A stretch of DNA of 64,000 bases, from positions 1 to 64,000 of the forward strand of contig NZ_JASNNW010000021.1 in the NCBI RefSeq assembly GCF_030165005.1, in the 5' to 3' direction. The position numbers and the translations under genes are program-made. Every line of letters starts with the position of its first letter. The stretch's first letter is position 1. This document shows positions 34,270-41,760 of this stretch, in pieces. This stretch comes from Blastococcus capsensis. Its GTDB lineage: Bacteria > Actinomycetota > Actinomycetes > Mycobacteriales > Geodermatophilaceae. The notes below the pieces were generated by a model. The model was not told the origin of the DNA and did not search any database. It was given only the letters and a program-made list of their open reading frames with translations.

Positions 34270-35129
34270 CGGAGTCCGGTGCCCTGCTCGGCTTGGTCCT
34301 CGGGGTCGGCCTGCTGCTGATCTGGCGCAGCGGTTCCCGTGCCCCGAGGCCGCGGACCGACCCGCGCCGGCCGGGGCGACGCGAGCAGGTGCTCGCCGCG
34401 GCGGGGCTTCCCGGCATCAACGGCGCCCAGCTGCTGGCGCTGCAGATCGGGCTCGGGTTGCTGGCCACCGTCGTCGTCCTGCTCGCCACCGCCACCGTCA
34501 CGGTCAGCCTGGTGTTCGGCCTGTTCGGTTTCCTGCTGCCGGACGTGCAGGTGCGCCGGCTCGCCGGCAAGCGCCGGGCAGACCTCCGCGAGGTGTGGCC
34601 CGAGGTGGTGGACAACCTGGCGTCCGCCGTCCGGGCCGGGCTGTCGCTGCCGGAGGCGCTGTCGACGCTGTCCACCCGCGGCCCCGAGGTGCTGCGCCCA
34701 CCGTTCGCCCGGTTCGCCGCCGAGTACCGCTCCAGCGGCCGGTTCGGCACCTCGCTCGACCGGCTCAAGGACGACCTCGCCGATCCGGTGGGCGACCGGA
34801 TCGTGGAGACCCTGCGGGTGGCCCGCGAGGTGGGCGGCAGCGATCTGGGCCGGGTGCTCCGGACCCTCTCGACGTTCCTGCGCGAGGACGCCCGCGCCCG
34901 CGCGGAGCTGGAGACCCGGCAGGGCTGGGTGGTGCAGGCCGCGCGGCTGGCCGTCGCCGCGCCGTGGGTCGTGCTGCTGCTGCTCGCCACCCAGTCGACG
35001 ACGCTCGCCGCCTACGACTCGGCGCTGGGGACGGCGATCCTGCTCGGCGGGGGCGCGGTCTGCCTGGTCGCCTACCGGCTGATGCTGCGGATCGGGCGGC
35101 TGCCCGAGGACGTCCGGGTGCTCCAGTGA
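34266..35129 (+). CDS. tadB: Tad pilus inner-membrane platform protein TadB
   Basis: 287 residues from ATG 34266, overlapping the tadA stop (ATGA). One N-terminal helix (LLGLVLGVGLLLIW), two more near 55-95, the cytoplasmic T2SSF domain in the middle (LREVWPEVVDNLASAVRAGLSLPEAL, then GRFGTSLDRLKDDLADPVGD) and two helices at the C-terminus. Together with TadC it forms the membrane base driven by TadA. Length is normal for the family. Confidence 0.9.
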   Translation: MTESGALLGLVLGVGLLLIWRSGSRAPRPRTDPRRPGRREQVLAAAGLPGINGAQLLALQIGLGLLATVVVLLATATVTVSLVFGLFGFLLPDVQVRRLAGKRRADLREVWPEVVDNLASAVRAGLSLPEALSTLSTRGPEVLRPPFARFAAEYRSSGRFGTSLDRLKDDLADPVGDRIVETLRVAREVGGSDLGRVLRTLSTFLREDARARAELETRQGWVVQAARLAVAAPWVVLLLLATQSTTLAAYDSALGTAILLGGGAVCLVAYRLMLRIGRLPEDVRVLQ

Positions 35130-35142
35130 GCGGGGTGCGCTC

Positions 35143-36084
35143 GTGACCCCGGACGTGCTCGGCATGGTGCTCGGGCTGGTCGCGGCGACCGGCCTGCTCC
35201 TGGTGCTCGCCTACGCGCCGCCGTTCCGCTCGGTGCGGCTGGTCGACCGGCTGGTGCCGTACGTGCATGACACCCCACCGCCGTCCCGGTTGCTGGGCAC
35301 GGCCACCGAGGCCGGCCTGCTGACGGCGGTCCGCCGGATCGCCGGACCCTCGATCGGCAACGGCGCCCGGATGGTGGACCGGCTGCTCGGCGGGCGCGCC
35401 GCGGTGCGCCGGCGCCTGGACGCCCTCGGTGGCGCCATGACCGTCGAGGACTTCCGCATCGAGCAGGTCGTGTGGGGTGGCCTCGGGCTGCTCGGTACGG
35501 CCCTGGCGGCGACCTTCGGCTCCGTGGCGGCCGGCAGCGTCAACGTGCTGTCGGCCGGGCTGTTCTGCCTGGCCGGCGCCCTCGGTGGCGTACTCGGCCG
35601 CGACTGGTGGCTCACCCAGCAGGTGACCCGGCGGGAGGAGCTGCTGCTCGCCGAGTTCCCGGTCGTCGCCGAGCTGCTCGCCCTCGCCGTGACCGCCGGG
35701 GAGAGCCCGACCGCGGCCATCGCCCGGGTCACCCGGCTCTCCGGCGGCGAGCTGGCCCGCGAACTCGGCGCCGCGCTCGGCCGCGCACGGGCCGGCGTTC
35801 CGCTGGTCGATGCCCTGCAGCAGGTCGCCGACCAGACCTCGCTCGACCCGCTCGCCCGGTTCATCGACGGGCTGCTGGTCGCCATCGAACGCGGCACGCC
35901 GCTGGCCGAGGTGCTGCGCTCGCAGGCCGCCGACGTCCGGGAGGCCGGGAAGCGCCGGCTGCTCGAGGCCGGCGGCCGCAAGGAGATCGCGATGATGATC
36001 CCGGTCGTCTTCCTGGTGCTCCCGGTCACCGTTCTCTTCGCCCTGTTCCCGGGGCTGATCAGCATCGTCTCGCTCTCGCAGTGA
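35143..36084 (+). CDS. tadC: Tad pilus inner-membrane platform protein TadC
   Basis: 313 residues from GTG 35143, 13 bases after tadB. Membrane helices at about 5-25, 110-130 and 135-155 and near the end (IPVVFLVLPVTVLFALFPGLI). The T2SSF domain lies between, with LLLAEFPVVAELLALAVTAGE, the Gly residues of GVPLVDALQQVADQTSLDPL, and RRLLEAGGRKEIAMM before the last helix, which is the conserved TadB/TadC ending. Complete length. Acts as partner of TadB. Confidence 0.9.
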   Translation: MTPDVLGMVLGLVAATGLLLVLAYAPPFRSVRLVDRLVPYVHDTPPPSRLLGTATEAGLLTAVRRIAGPSIGNGARMVDRLLGGRAAVRRRLDALGGAMTVEDFRIEQVVWGGLGLLGTALAATFGSVAAGSVNVLSAGLFCLAGALGGVLGRDWWLTQQVTRREELLLAEFPVVAELLALAVTAGESPTAAIARVTRLSGGELARELGAALGRARAGVPLVDALQQVADQTSLDPLARFIDGLLVAIERGTPLAEVLRSQAADVREAGKRRLLEAGGRKEIAMMIPVVFLVLPVTVLFALFPGLISIVSLSQ

Positions 36085-36114
36085 GCGGCGAGCGCAAGTA
36101 GGAAGGACCACTCC

Positions 36115-36324
36115 ATGCGCGCATTCGCGTACCTGTTCGCCGCCCTGTCCGCGCTGTCGGACCGCATGGCCGGCGAGGACCCCGAGCGGGGCGACGTCCC
36201 CGGCTGGGTCATGGTGACGGTGATGACGGCGGCCCTCGTGCTGGCGATCCTGGCCGTGTTCCAGACGGCCATCGTCACGGCCGTGCAGAACGCGCTGAAC
36301 TCCGTCACCGGCGCCGGTGGCTGA
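36115..36324 (+). CDS. Flp-like pilin subunit
   Basis: 69 residues from ATG 36115 with GGAAGGA nine bases upstream. A 28-residue charged leader ends in GEDPERGDVPG and is followed by a hydrophobic helix (WVMVTVMTAALVLAILAVFQ) and a short polar tail ending NALNSVTGAGG. Position after tadC, size and single helix fit the major Flp pilin or a very close relative. The typical G-x4-E processing motif is only loosely matched, so prepilin cleavage by a TadV peptidase, which is not in the window, is uncertain. Confidence 0.75.
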   Translation: MRAFAYLFAALSALSDRMAGEDPERGDVPGWVMVTVMTAALVLAILAVFQTAIVTAVQNALNSVTGAGG

Positions 36325-36793
36325 TGAAGGACCTCGCTGCCCCCCACCGCTCGCACGCTCGCGGCGGGACCCTGCAGCAAGGCCGTTCCAGCAGCTCACC
36401 AAGGGAGACGACGGCGAACGGGGCAGCGCCGTCGTCGACTTCGTGCTGGTCTCGATGCTCATCGTGACGCTGCTGCTGGCGGTGCTGCAGGTTGCGGTCT
36501 ACGTGCACGTGCGCAACGTGGTCACCGCCAGCGCGCAGGAGGGGGCGCGGTACGCGGCCAATGCCGACGTCGCCTCGTCCGCCGGTGCCGGCCGCACGGT
36601 GGAGATCGTCGCGCGGGCGACGTCGGTGCAGACGGCGGAGGGGCTGGCCTGCACCTCCGCGGAGGAGGCCGACCCCAGCGGCGCGACGCTGGTGGTGGTC
36701 CGCTGCTCGGGATCGGTGCCCTCGCTGCTCGCGGTGCTGGGCAACCTGCTGCCGTTGGAGGCAACCGGGCGGGCGATGAAGGAGGCGGCGTGA
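36317..36793 (+). CDS. tadE: TadE-family minor pseudopilin, start inside a repeat element
   Basis: 158 residues from GTG 36317; no ATG, GTG or TTG in frame lies nearer the conserved part. The first 30 codons are supplied by a dispersed palindromic element. The true domain begins at about residue 33, DGERGSAVVDFVLVSMLIV, the TadE signature with Glu and a hydrophobic helix, followed by HVRNVVTASAQEGARYAAN and a Cys-containing extracellular domain (LACTS, VVRCSG). TadE proteins are minor pilins or assembly factors. A rare start codon downstream of AAGGGAG at about 36402 is an alternative. Confidence 0.78.
   Translation: MADEGPRCPPPLARSRRDPAARPFQQLTKGDDGERGSAVVDFVLVSMLIVTLLLAVLQVAVYVHVRNVVTASAQEGARYAANADVASSAGAGRTVEIVARATSVQTAEGLACTSAEEADPSGATLVVVRCSGSVPSLLAVLGNLLPLEATGRAMKEAA
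36326..36384 (+). repeat. Dispersed palindromic element, copy 3
   Basis: GAAGGACCTCGCTGCCC on the left and GCAGCAAGGCC on the right form the outer arms; CCACCGC/GCGGCGGG form the inner ones around TCGCACGCTC. It overlaps the end of the pilin gene and the assigned start of tadE. Confidence 0.65.
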
Positions 36794-37257
36794 GCTGGCT
36801 GCGCCGCCGGCTGGGCATGGTCGCCGGTGAGCGCGGCTCGGCGCTGGTGGAGTTCGTGTTCATCGCGCTGGTGGTGTTCGTGCCGCTGGTCTACATCGTG
36901 GCCGGGTTCTCGGCGGTGCAGCGCGGGGTGTTCGCCTCGCAAGCCGCGGCCCGCGAGGCCGGCCGGGCGATGGGGATCGCCCCGGACCCGGGAACCGGGC
37001 ACGAGCGGGCGCTGCGGGCGGCGCAGCTGGCGGTGGAGGACCAGTCGGTCGAGGCCACCGATCTGCGGCTGGCCTACGCGCCCGCCGGCGCGGGCTGCGA
37101 CACGGCGGGCAGCTACTCGCCGACGCTGGCGCCGGGGGAGGAGTTCTCCGTCTGCGTCACCGTCACGGTGCGCATCCCGCTGCTGCCGGAGTTGATCGAC
37201 ACCAACACCGCCACCGGCCAGTTCGTCGTCGAGCGGGACCGCTACGTCGACGGCTGA
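36790..37257 (+). CDS. TadE/TadF-like pseudopilin
   Basis: 155 residues from GTG 36790, overlapping the previous stop. MVAGERGSALVEFVFIALVV is again the TadE-type start (Gly-Ser-Ala-x-x-Glu-Phe plus helix), then a helix with QRGVFASQAAAREAGRAMG. Two Cys residues (AGCDTAG, FSVCVTV) could pair outside the membrane. Two TadE-like genes in a row usually correspond to TadE and TadF. Last gene of the tad cluster; no CpaB, secretin, TadZ or TadG gene is present in the window. Confidence 0.82.
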   Translation: MSWLRRRLGMVAGERGSALVEFVFIALVVFVPLVYIVAGFSAVQRGVFASQAAAREAGRAMGIAPDPGTGHERALRAAQLAVEDQSVEATDLRLAYAPAGAGCDTAGSYSPTLAPGEEFSVCVTVTVRIPLLPELIDTNTATGQFVVERDRYVDG

Positions 37258-37297
37258 AGCAGCTCACATCACTGTCACGAGGTGTCCAAGCTTCACG

Positions 37298-37470
37298 ATG
37301 ACCGGTCGGGAAGCTGATCCGGCGGCACCAAGGCCATGCGAGTCCGGCGACCCGGAAGCGTGGTGGCCTGACCGGGACGTCGACGAGGCCGCGCGGGAGG
37401 CGTGCCAGGTCTGCCGCGCCCGTGCCGAGGGATGGCGTGCCGCCGGCCGAGCGCCGTTCGTTCGCGCAAG
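37298..37470 (+). pseudogene. Truncated WhiB-like iron-sulfur regulator
   Basis: ATG 37298 opens PCESGDPEAWWPDRDVDEAA followed by CQVCRARAE. This is the front half of a WhiB domain: Cys14, then Cys36-x2-Cys39. The fourth ligand, five residues on, is Gly (GGA) instead of Cys, and the following GVWGG turn and basic tail are missing; the sequence after RAE has no WhiB character. With three of four ligands it should not hold a 4Fe-4S cluster. A -10-like TAGCGT for the next gene lies at its end. Confidence 0.6.
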
Positions 37471-37545
37471 TCGCCTAGCGTCGTCCGAGGCAGCACGGTC
37501 CGGGGCGCCCATGCTGGCGGCTCGCTGGGAGTCGGAAGGGCATCG

Positions 37546-37890
37546 ATGTTTGGTGGAGACAAGCGCGCCGAGCGAAGGGGCGAGGAGGCACGCGCAGCGC
37601 TACTAGAAGAGGCGACCGAGGCGCGTCGTACCGGCCTGCCGGTCTACTTCTGCACTGTCAGTGTCGGCTCATCGAAGGGCGACGTCGCAGGCTTCGGCGG
37701 TCGAATGGCTTCCCCGAACCTGGCCGTAGGCGAGGCGATCGACACCATTGAGAGCGCGGGGTGGCGCCTGGAGCAAAGCGGCTACGTCTTCGTTCCGCAG
37801 AGCGGGGGGACCCTCGCGGGAGTAGGAGGCATCGGGGCGACCGCTGTGAACGGCTTCGTGCAGGGGCAGTTCATCTTCCGCCCTGCCTGA
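37546..37890 (+). CDS. Hypothetical protein, 114 residues
   Basis: From ATG 37546 with GGAAGGG five bases upstream. A charged N-terminal helix (MFGGDKRAERRGEEARAALL) is followed by an alpha/beta region: LPVYFCTVSVGSSKGD, then SPNLAVGEAIDTIESAGWRL and SGYVFVPQSGG. The tail is Gly-rich (GTLAGVGGIGATAVNGF). I recall no family name. The alternation suggests a small compact fold, and the N-terminal helix may bind membrane or a partner. Third-position GC is lower than in neighbours. Confidence 0.6.
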   Translation: MFGGDKRAERRGEEARAALLEEATEARRTGLPVYFCTVSVGSSKGDVAGFGGRMASPNLAVGEAIDTIESAGWRLEQSGYVFVPQSGGTLAGVGGIGATAVNGFVQGQFIFRPA

Positions 37891-37978
37891 CGTTCCTCCA
37901 GAAACTAGGAGCCGCGGTAAAGGCGCGGACAACCCAGAGAGCCCGGCCGATTGCGGTCGGCCGAAAGCTCAGTGCGTT

Positions 37979-38562
37979 GTGGCGTCAGGTGCGTATGTTG
38001 CTCCCGATCTCGTCGGCCGCGCGATCAGTGCCTCACCGATCGTGCGGGCCTCGGCTGCTGCGCCCGGGCCCTGCGCCGCCGACCCCGGCCGCGTACCGGT
38101 TACCGCGCGCTTCCCGCTGCACGTCTGCGTCGACCAGACCGGCGTCACGGTCCACAACGACCGGGACGTGCCCGTCGCCGGGGGCGCTCGGACCACCCGG
38201 GGAGCGGGACCGGCGCGGGCGCCCAGCCGCCCTCCCGGGTGCCGGGCGCCCCCGTGGCCCGGCCCGCACCGGTGCCCCGCCCGGGACCGACCGCACCGGC
38301 TCCGCACCCCGTTCCGCCCCCGCTGCCGGCTCCTCCGGCTGCTCCGCTGCCGGCTCCTCCGGATGCTCCGCCCCCGGCTCCGCCAGCTGCTCCGCCACCT
38401 GCGCCCCACGACGACCGGGACGACCGCGAGGACCGGGACGAGCGGGACGACCGGGACGACGAGGACGACCGGGACGACGACCGCGGTGACCGGGACGCCG
38501 ACGAGAACCGGGGCAAGGGCAAGGACGACAAGGACCGGGGGAAGGACAAGGACCGCGACTGA
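37979..38562 (+). pseudogene. Frameshifted Pro-rich/Asp-Arg-rich protein
   Basis: GTG 37979 gives a frame with PGPCAADPGRVPVTARFPL and HVCVDQTGVTVHNDRDVPVA, up to about 38230. The sensible continuation is one frame over: PVARPAPVPRPGPTAPAP, a PAPPAAPLPAPPDAPPPAPP tract, then a tail of DDRDDREDRDERDDRDD-type repeats ending KDRGKDKDRD and TGA 38560-38562. One indel near 38230 explains both. The two Cys and the VCVDQTG segment suggest an exported domain, but no signal peptide is evident at this start. A hypervariable repeat tract is also a place where sequencing errors arise. Confidence 0.45.
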
Positions 38563-38592
38563 CCGCGGTCGGCCGGGGGACCGGCCGAGCGC

Positions 38593-38650
38593 GGATCGGC
38601 CGCGCGGTGGAGGCGGGAATCGGCGGCTCCGCCGATGTGCCCGGCCGGGC
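38593..38650 (+). repeat. 58-bp intergenic cassette, copy A
   Basis: Matches 41659-41716 at 54 of 58 positions in direct orientation (begins GGATCGGCCGCGCGG, ends GCCGATGTGCCCGGCCGGGC). It contains the inverted motif CGGCGGCTCCGCCG. Both copies stand upstream of genes for small multi-helix membrane proteins. Confidence 0.8.
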
Positions 38651-38826
38651 ACGCCCGCGCAACCGCCCGGCTACGCTTCCGCAAGCTGAACCACCGGCGT
38701 CGCCGGGCTCGGGTCGGCCTGCAGCCGGCGCAATCGCCGGGCCACCGCCTGCTGGGAGGCGTTTCCCCTCACGATCGAAGAGCCGCGATCGGCGCCGTCG
38801 ACCCGGAGTCGTGCAACAGTCCCCGC

Positions 38827-39483
38827 GTGACGTCTCAGCATGAGCACACGGACACGCGACTGCCACGTGCGACGACGCGCTCGATCATTGTGCTGACCGT
38901 CGCCATGGCGCTCATCGGCGTCCTCGGCTGGCCACGACCCGAATACGAGTCGGAGACGGACCTCGACATCTTCCCGGCCGCGCCGGTCCCGCTGTTGACG
39001 CTGCTGGCGGGTTCTGCGATTGCGTGTGTCGCGGTCGCCGTCGTGCTCGTGCTCAGGACGAGTGATCTGCGGGCGGCTGAGCCGGCCGCGCTCGGGCTGT
39101 GGCTCCTCTTGGTCGTGTCTGCCGGTGCGCTGGCGTGGAACGCCCTCTACTCCGCTGCGCTCTCGACGGTCCCGTTCGGCGCCGCCATCCCGATCTTCCA
39201 CTGGCTGTTCACGCCCGTGCCGGCCGTGCTCGCCATGGCCCTCGTGGCGCGGCGGAGCCGCCGCACACGCCTCGCCGCGGCCCTCGCTACCGGTGTGGTC
39301 ACGCTGCCGCTGTTCGCGCTCGGCGGGTCGCTTCTCCTTGCACCGGACTTCCACCCCCTTGCTGTGGTGGGGGCGATGGTGTGGACGGGCTTGCTCGGCA
39401 TCGCTCCCTTCGTCGCCGGCATCGTCGCTGCGATGGCCAGATGGGAAGACGAGCTCCAGCCACCGCACACGATGCCGGGCTGA
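38827..39483 (+). CDS. Hypothetical membrane protein, about six helices
   Basis: 218 residues from GTG 38827. After a short polar start come helices near 20-35, 53-75, 85-108, 115-135, 145-165 and 180-205. The first loop is acidic (PRPEYESETDLDIFPA). No motif that names a family. The gene is preceded by the 58-bp cassette also found before the membrane protein at 41761, whose loop is similarly acidic. Monocistronic. Confidence 0.65.
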   Translation: MTSQHEHTDTRLPRATTRSIIVLTVAMALIGVLGWPRPEYESETDLDIFPAAPVPLLTLLAGSAIACVAVAVVLVLRTSDLRAAEPAALGLWLLLVVSAGALAWNALYSAALSTVPFGAAIPIFHWLFTPVPAVLAMALVARRSRRTRLAAALATGVVTLPLFALGGSLLLAPDFHPLAVVGAMVWTGLLGIAPFVAGIVAAMARWEDELQPPHTMPG

Positions 39484-39680
39484 GCAGCGGGGAACGCGCC
39501 GGTGAGCGAGAGACGGGGAGCAGGCAGGCGTCGAGGAAGCCGGCGACGGCGAAGACCAGCAGCACGCTGCCGACTACGCGGCCCCACGCCGAGCACCCCC
39601 AGGTGATGTCGACCAGCCGGCCGGAGACCCCGGGCGCGCCTGGCCGATCTGCGCCAGGCCGGCGCCGACCGCACGGGCGG
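39484..39680. other. Gap with a possible membrane-protein remnant
   Basis: The minus strand holds a hydrophobic stretch WGRVVGSVLLVFAVAGFLDA about 20 residues long, without a start or conserved partner. No gene is claimed. Confidence 0.25.
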
Positions 39681-40973
39681 TCAGGCAGGCACGGGCTCGT
39701 CCGCCGGACGCCGTCCGCGTTGGACGAGCAGCACGCCGACGACGGCGACGATGACGCCGACCACTGGCGGGATGAACCAGCCGGCCTCGCTGCTCCACCA
39801 GGCGGCGAGCGCGGCCACCACGTAGACGGCGATGTTGCGCCACTCGACGTCCGGGAGCGCCGCGCTCTCCGGCATCCCGCGCCGCCAGCGCGCCAGGAAG
39901 TCACCGATGACCACGCCGCCCAGCGGCGGGATGAGGATGCCCAGCCACACCAGGTACTGGATGAGGTTCTCGTAGATGCCCGTGATCGCCAGCAGCGTCC
40001 CGATGACCACGCCGCCGATCACGAACGGCTTCTTCGACCGCGAGTTGGCGATCTCGGCGCCGGCGACCCCGAAGTTGTAGGCGGTGTTGTCGTTCGTCGT
40101 CCAGAGGTTGGCGACGAGGAAGACCAGCCCCCAGCCGACCAGGCCCAGCTGGTACAGCACCAGGACGAAGTCGCCCTCGCCGAAGGACAGGGCCCCGATG
40201 GCGCCGAAGCCCAGCATCAGCAGCTCGCCGATAAGGAAGGCGACCAGGCAGGCCCAGAAGCCGCTGATGGGGGTGCGGGCGAACCTGGTCCAGTTCGGTG
40301 CCTGGGTGCCGCCGGAGGCGAACGTGCCGACGACGATGGTGATCGCGGTGGCCACCGGCATGGTGGCGGCCGGCTCGAGGGCGGTCAGCCCGCTCCAGCC
40401 GCCGACCTCGTCCAGCGAGCGCCAGGTGACCCAGCCGGCCAGCACCAGCATCAGCGGCACGGAGACCACCGACAGGGCGTACATGCCCTTGTAGCCGTAG
40501 TACGCGGTGACGCCCATCAGGGCACCCCCGGCGATCATGAGCGCGATCTCGGCGGCGCGGCCGTCCCACTCCAGGGCGCTCGCGGTGAGCCCGGCGAGGG
40601 TCGCGACGGTGACGCCGTACCAGCCGACCTGCGTACCGCCCAGCAGCAGCGAGGCGAGCTTGGCCCCCCGCCGGCCCAGCGTGTACCGGCACATCATCAC
40701 CGTGGTCAGGCCGGTGCGGGCACCGATGCCGCCGATGACGGCGACGTAGACGCCGAGGACGGCGCTGCCGAGCAGCAGCACCCAGATCAGCGAGCTGACG
40801 TCGAAGGCGGCGCCGATCTGGGCGCCGGCGAGCATGGTCGGGGTGAAGAAGGTGAAGCCGAGCAGCACGATCGCCAGCGAGAACAGCGACCGGCGGGCGT
40901 GCTGGGGGACGGGGTCGATCGGGTAGTCGGGGTCGACGGCGGCCGGGGCGTCGTCGGTACGGACGGTGCTCAT
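39681..40973 (-). CDS. codB: Cytosine permease CodB (NCS1 family)
   Basis: 430 residues from ATG 40973, overlapping the deaminase stop (ATGA). Twelve membrane helices. NCS1 landmarks: QHARRSLFSLAIVLLGFTFF at the first helix, GARTGLTTVMMCRYTLGRRG, the GGTQVGWYGVTVA helix, FASGGTQAPNWTRFARTP and DNTAYNFGVAGAEI. The order and length match E. coli CodB and the Mhp1/PucI group. Imports cytosine or a related base with sodium or protons. Coupled translation with a cytosine deaminase makes the substrate call strong. Confidence 0.9.
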   Translation of the reverse strand: MSTVRTDDAPAAVDPDYPIDPVPQHARRSLFSLAIVLLGFTFFTPTMLAGAQIGAAFDVSSLIWVLLLGSAVLGVYVAVIGGIGARTGLTTVMMCRYTLGRRGAKLASLLLGGTQVGWYGVTVATLAGLTASALEWDGRAAEIALMIAGGALMGVTAYYGYKGMYALSVVSVPLMLVLAGWVTWRSLDEVGGWSGLTALEPAATMPVATAITIVVGTFASGGTQAPNWTRFARTPISGFWACLVAFLIGELLMLGFGAIGALSFGEGDFVLVLYQLGLVGWGLVFLVANLWTTNDNTAYNFGVAGAEIANSRSKKPFVIGGVVIGTLLAITGIYENLIQYLVWLGILIPPLGGVVIGDFLARWRRGMPESAALPDVEWRNIAVYVVAALAAWWSSEAGWFIPPVVGVIVAVVGVLLVQRGRRPADEPVPA

Positions 40974-41467
40974 CGGATCTCCTGACCGGCACCGGCGGGC
41001 AGCTCGTCCTCGCCGATGTCCTCGTTCCACAGCGCCGGGTTCGCGGCGACGAAGTCGGTCATCAGCTGCACGCACTCGGGATCGTCGAGCACCAGCACCT
41101 CGACGCCGTGCTCGGCCAGCCACTCGTGCCCGCCGGAGAAGGTGGTGGCCTCCCCGACGACGAGCCGGGTGATGCCGAACTGGCGCACCAGGCCGCTGCA
41201 GTACCAGCAGGGCGAGAGGGTCGTGACCATCGTCGTACCCCGGTAGGAGGGCTGCCGCCCGGCGTTGCGGAAGGCGTCGGTCTCCCCGTGCACCGACGGG
41301 TCGTCGTGCTGCACCCGGCGGTTGTGCCCGCGACCCAGCACGGTGCCGTCGCGGCCGATGAGGGCGGCCCCGATGGGGATGCCTCCCTCGGCGAGCCCGG
41401 CACGGGCTTCCCCCACCGCCACGGCCAGCCAGCTGCGTGCGGTCTGTTCATCGAGCGGGGTCGTCAT
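40970..41467 (-). CDS. Cytosine deaminase, yeast FCY1-type (CDA fold)
   Basis: 165 residues from ATG 41467. Zinc motifs of the cytidine-deaminase fold: HGETDAFRN (His ligand and catalytic Glu) and TLSPCWYCSGLV (two Cys ligands). The surroundings GIPIGAALIGRDGTVLGRGH and the segment ending VLDDPECVQLMTDF closely follow yeast cytosine deaminase and not the larger amidohydrolase-type CodA of E. coli. It should convert cytosine to uracil in the cytoplasm. Operon with the CodB permease, so the pair forms a cytosine salvage unit. Guanine deaminase or tRNA deaminase is less likely because the C-terminal part fits the Fcy1 type. Confidence 0.87.
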   Translation of the reverse strand: MTTPLDEQTARSWLAVAVGEARAGLAEGGIPIGAALIGRDGTVLGRGHNRRVQHDDPSVHGETDAFRNAGRQPSYRGTTMVTTLSPCWYCSGLVRQFGITRLVVGEATTFSGGHEWLAEHGVEVLVLDDPECVQLMTDFVAANPALWNEDIGEDELPAGAGQEIR

Positions 41468-41658
41468 CGCGTCTCCAGGTCCGGGCCGGTGTCTGCGCCG
41501 ACCTTGGCGTTCACGCTGCCGCCTGTCCATCTCCGTGTGGTCACGGCCGTGTTACGGGTCGCAGTCCGCGCCCACCTGAGGTCCCAGGACGACGTCGGAG
41601 ACCGGTCACCGGCGCCTCGGGGTACCGGTGTCGCTCGTACGTCGGCGCGGGCGGCCGG

Positions 41659-41716
41659 GGATCGGCCGCGCGGCGGAGGCGGGGATCGGCGGCTCGGCCG
41701 ATGTGCCCGGACGGGC
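41659..41716 (+). repeat. 58-bp intergenic cassette, copy B
   Basis: Direct copy of 38593-38650 with four substitutions. It lies in the 290-base divergent gap 41468-41760, 44 bases before the start of the next gene. Nothing else was recognised in that gap. Confidence 0.8.
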
Positions 41717-41760
41717 GGGCGCGGGACCGTTCAGGCCCGTCCCCGGCCCCGGAGGTTCCC

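Noticed and set aside
36115-37257. Complete Tad secretion system
   Set aside because: Secretin, CpaB, TadZ, TadG and the prepilin peptidase are not in the window, so only the core cluster is claimed.
38290-38410. Proline-coding repeats as a structural DNA repeat or origin
   Set aside because: The CCGGCTCCTCCGG-type repetition is explained by codons of a Pro-Ala tract in a partly broken gene.
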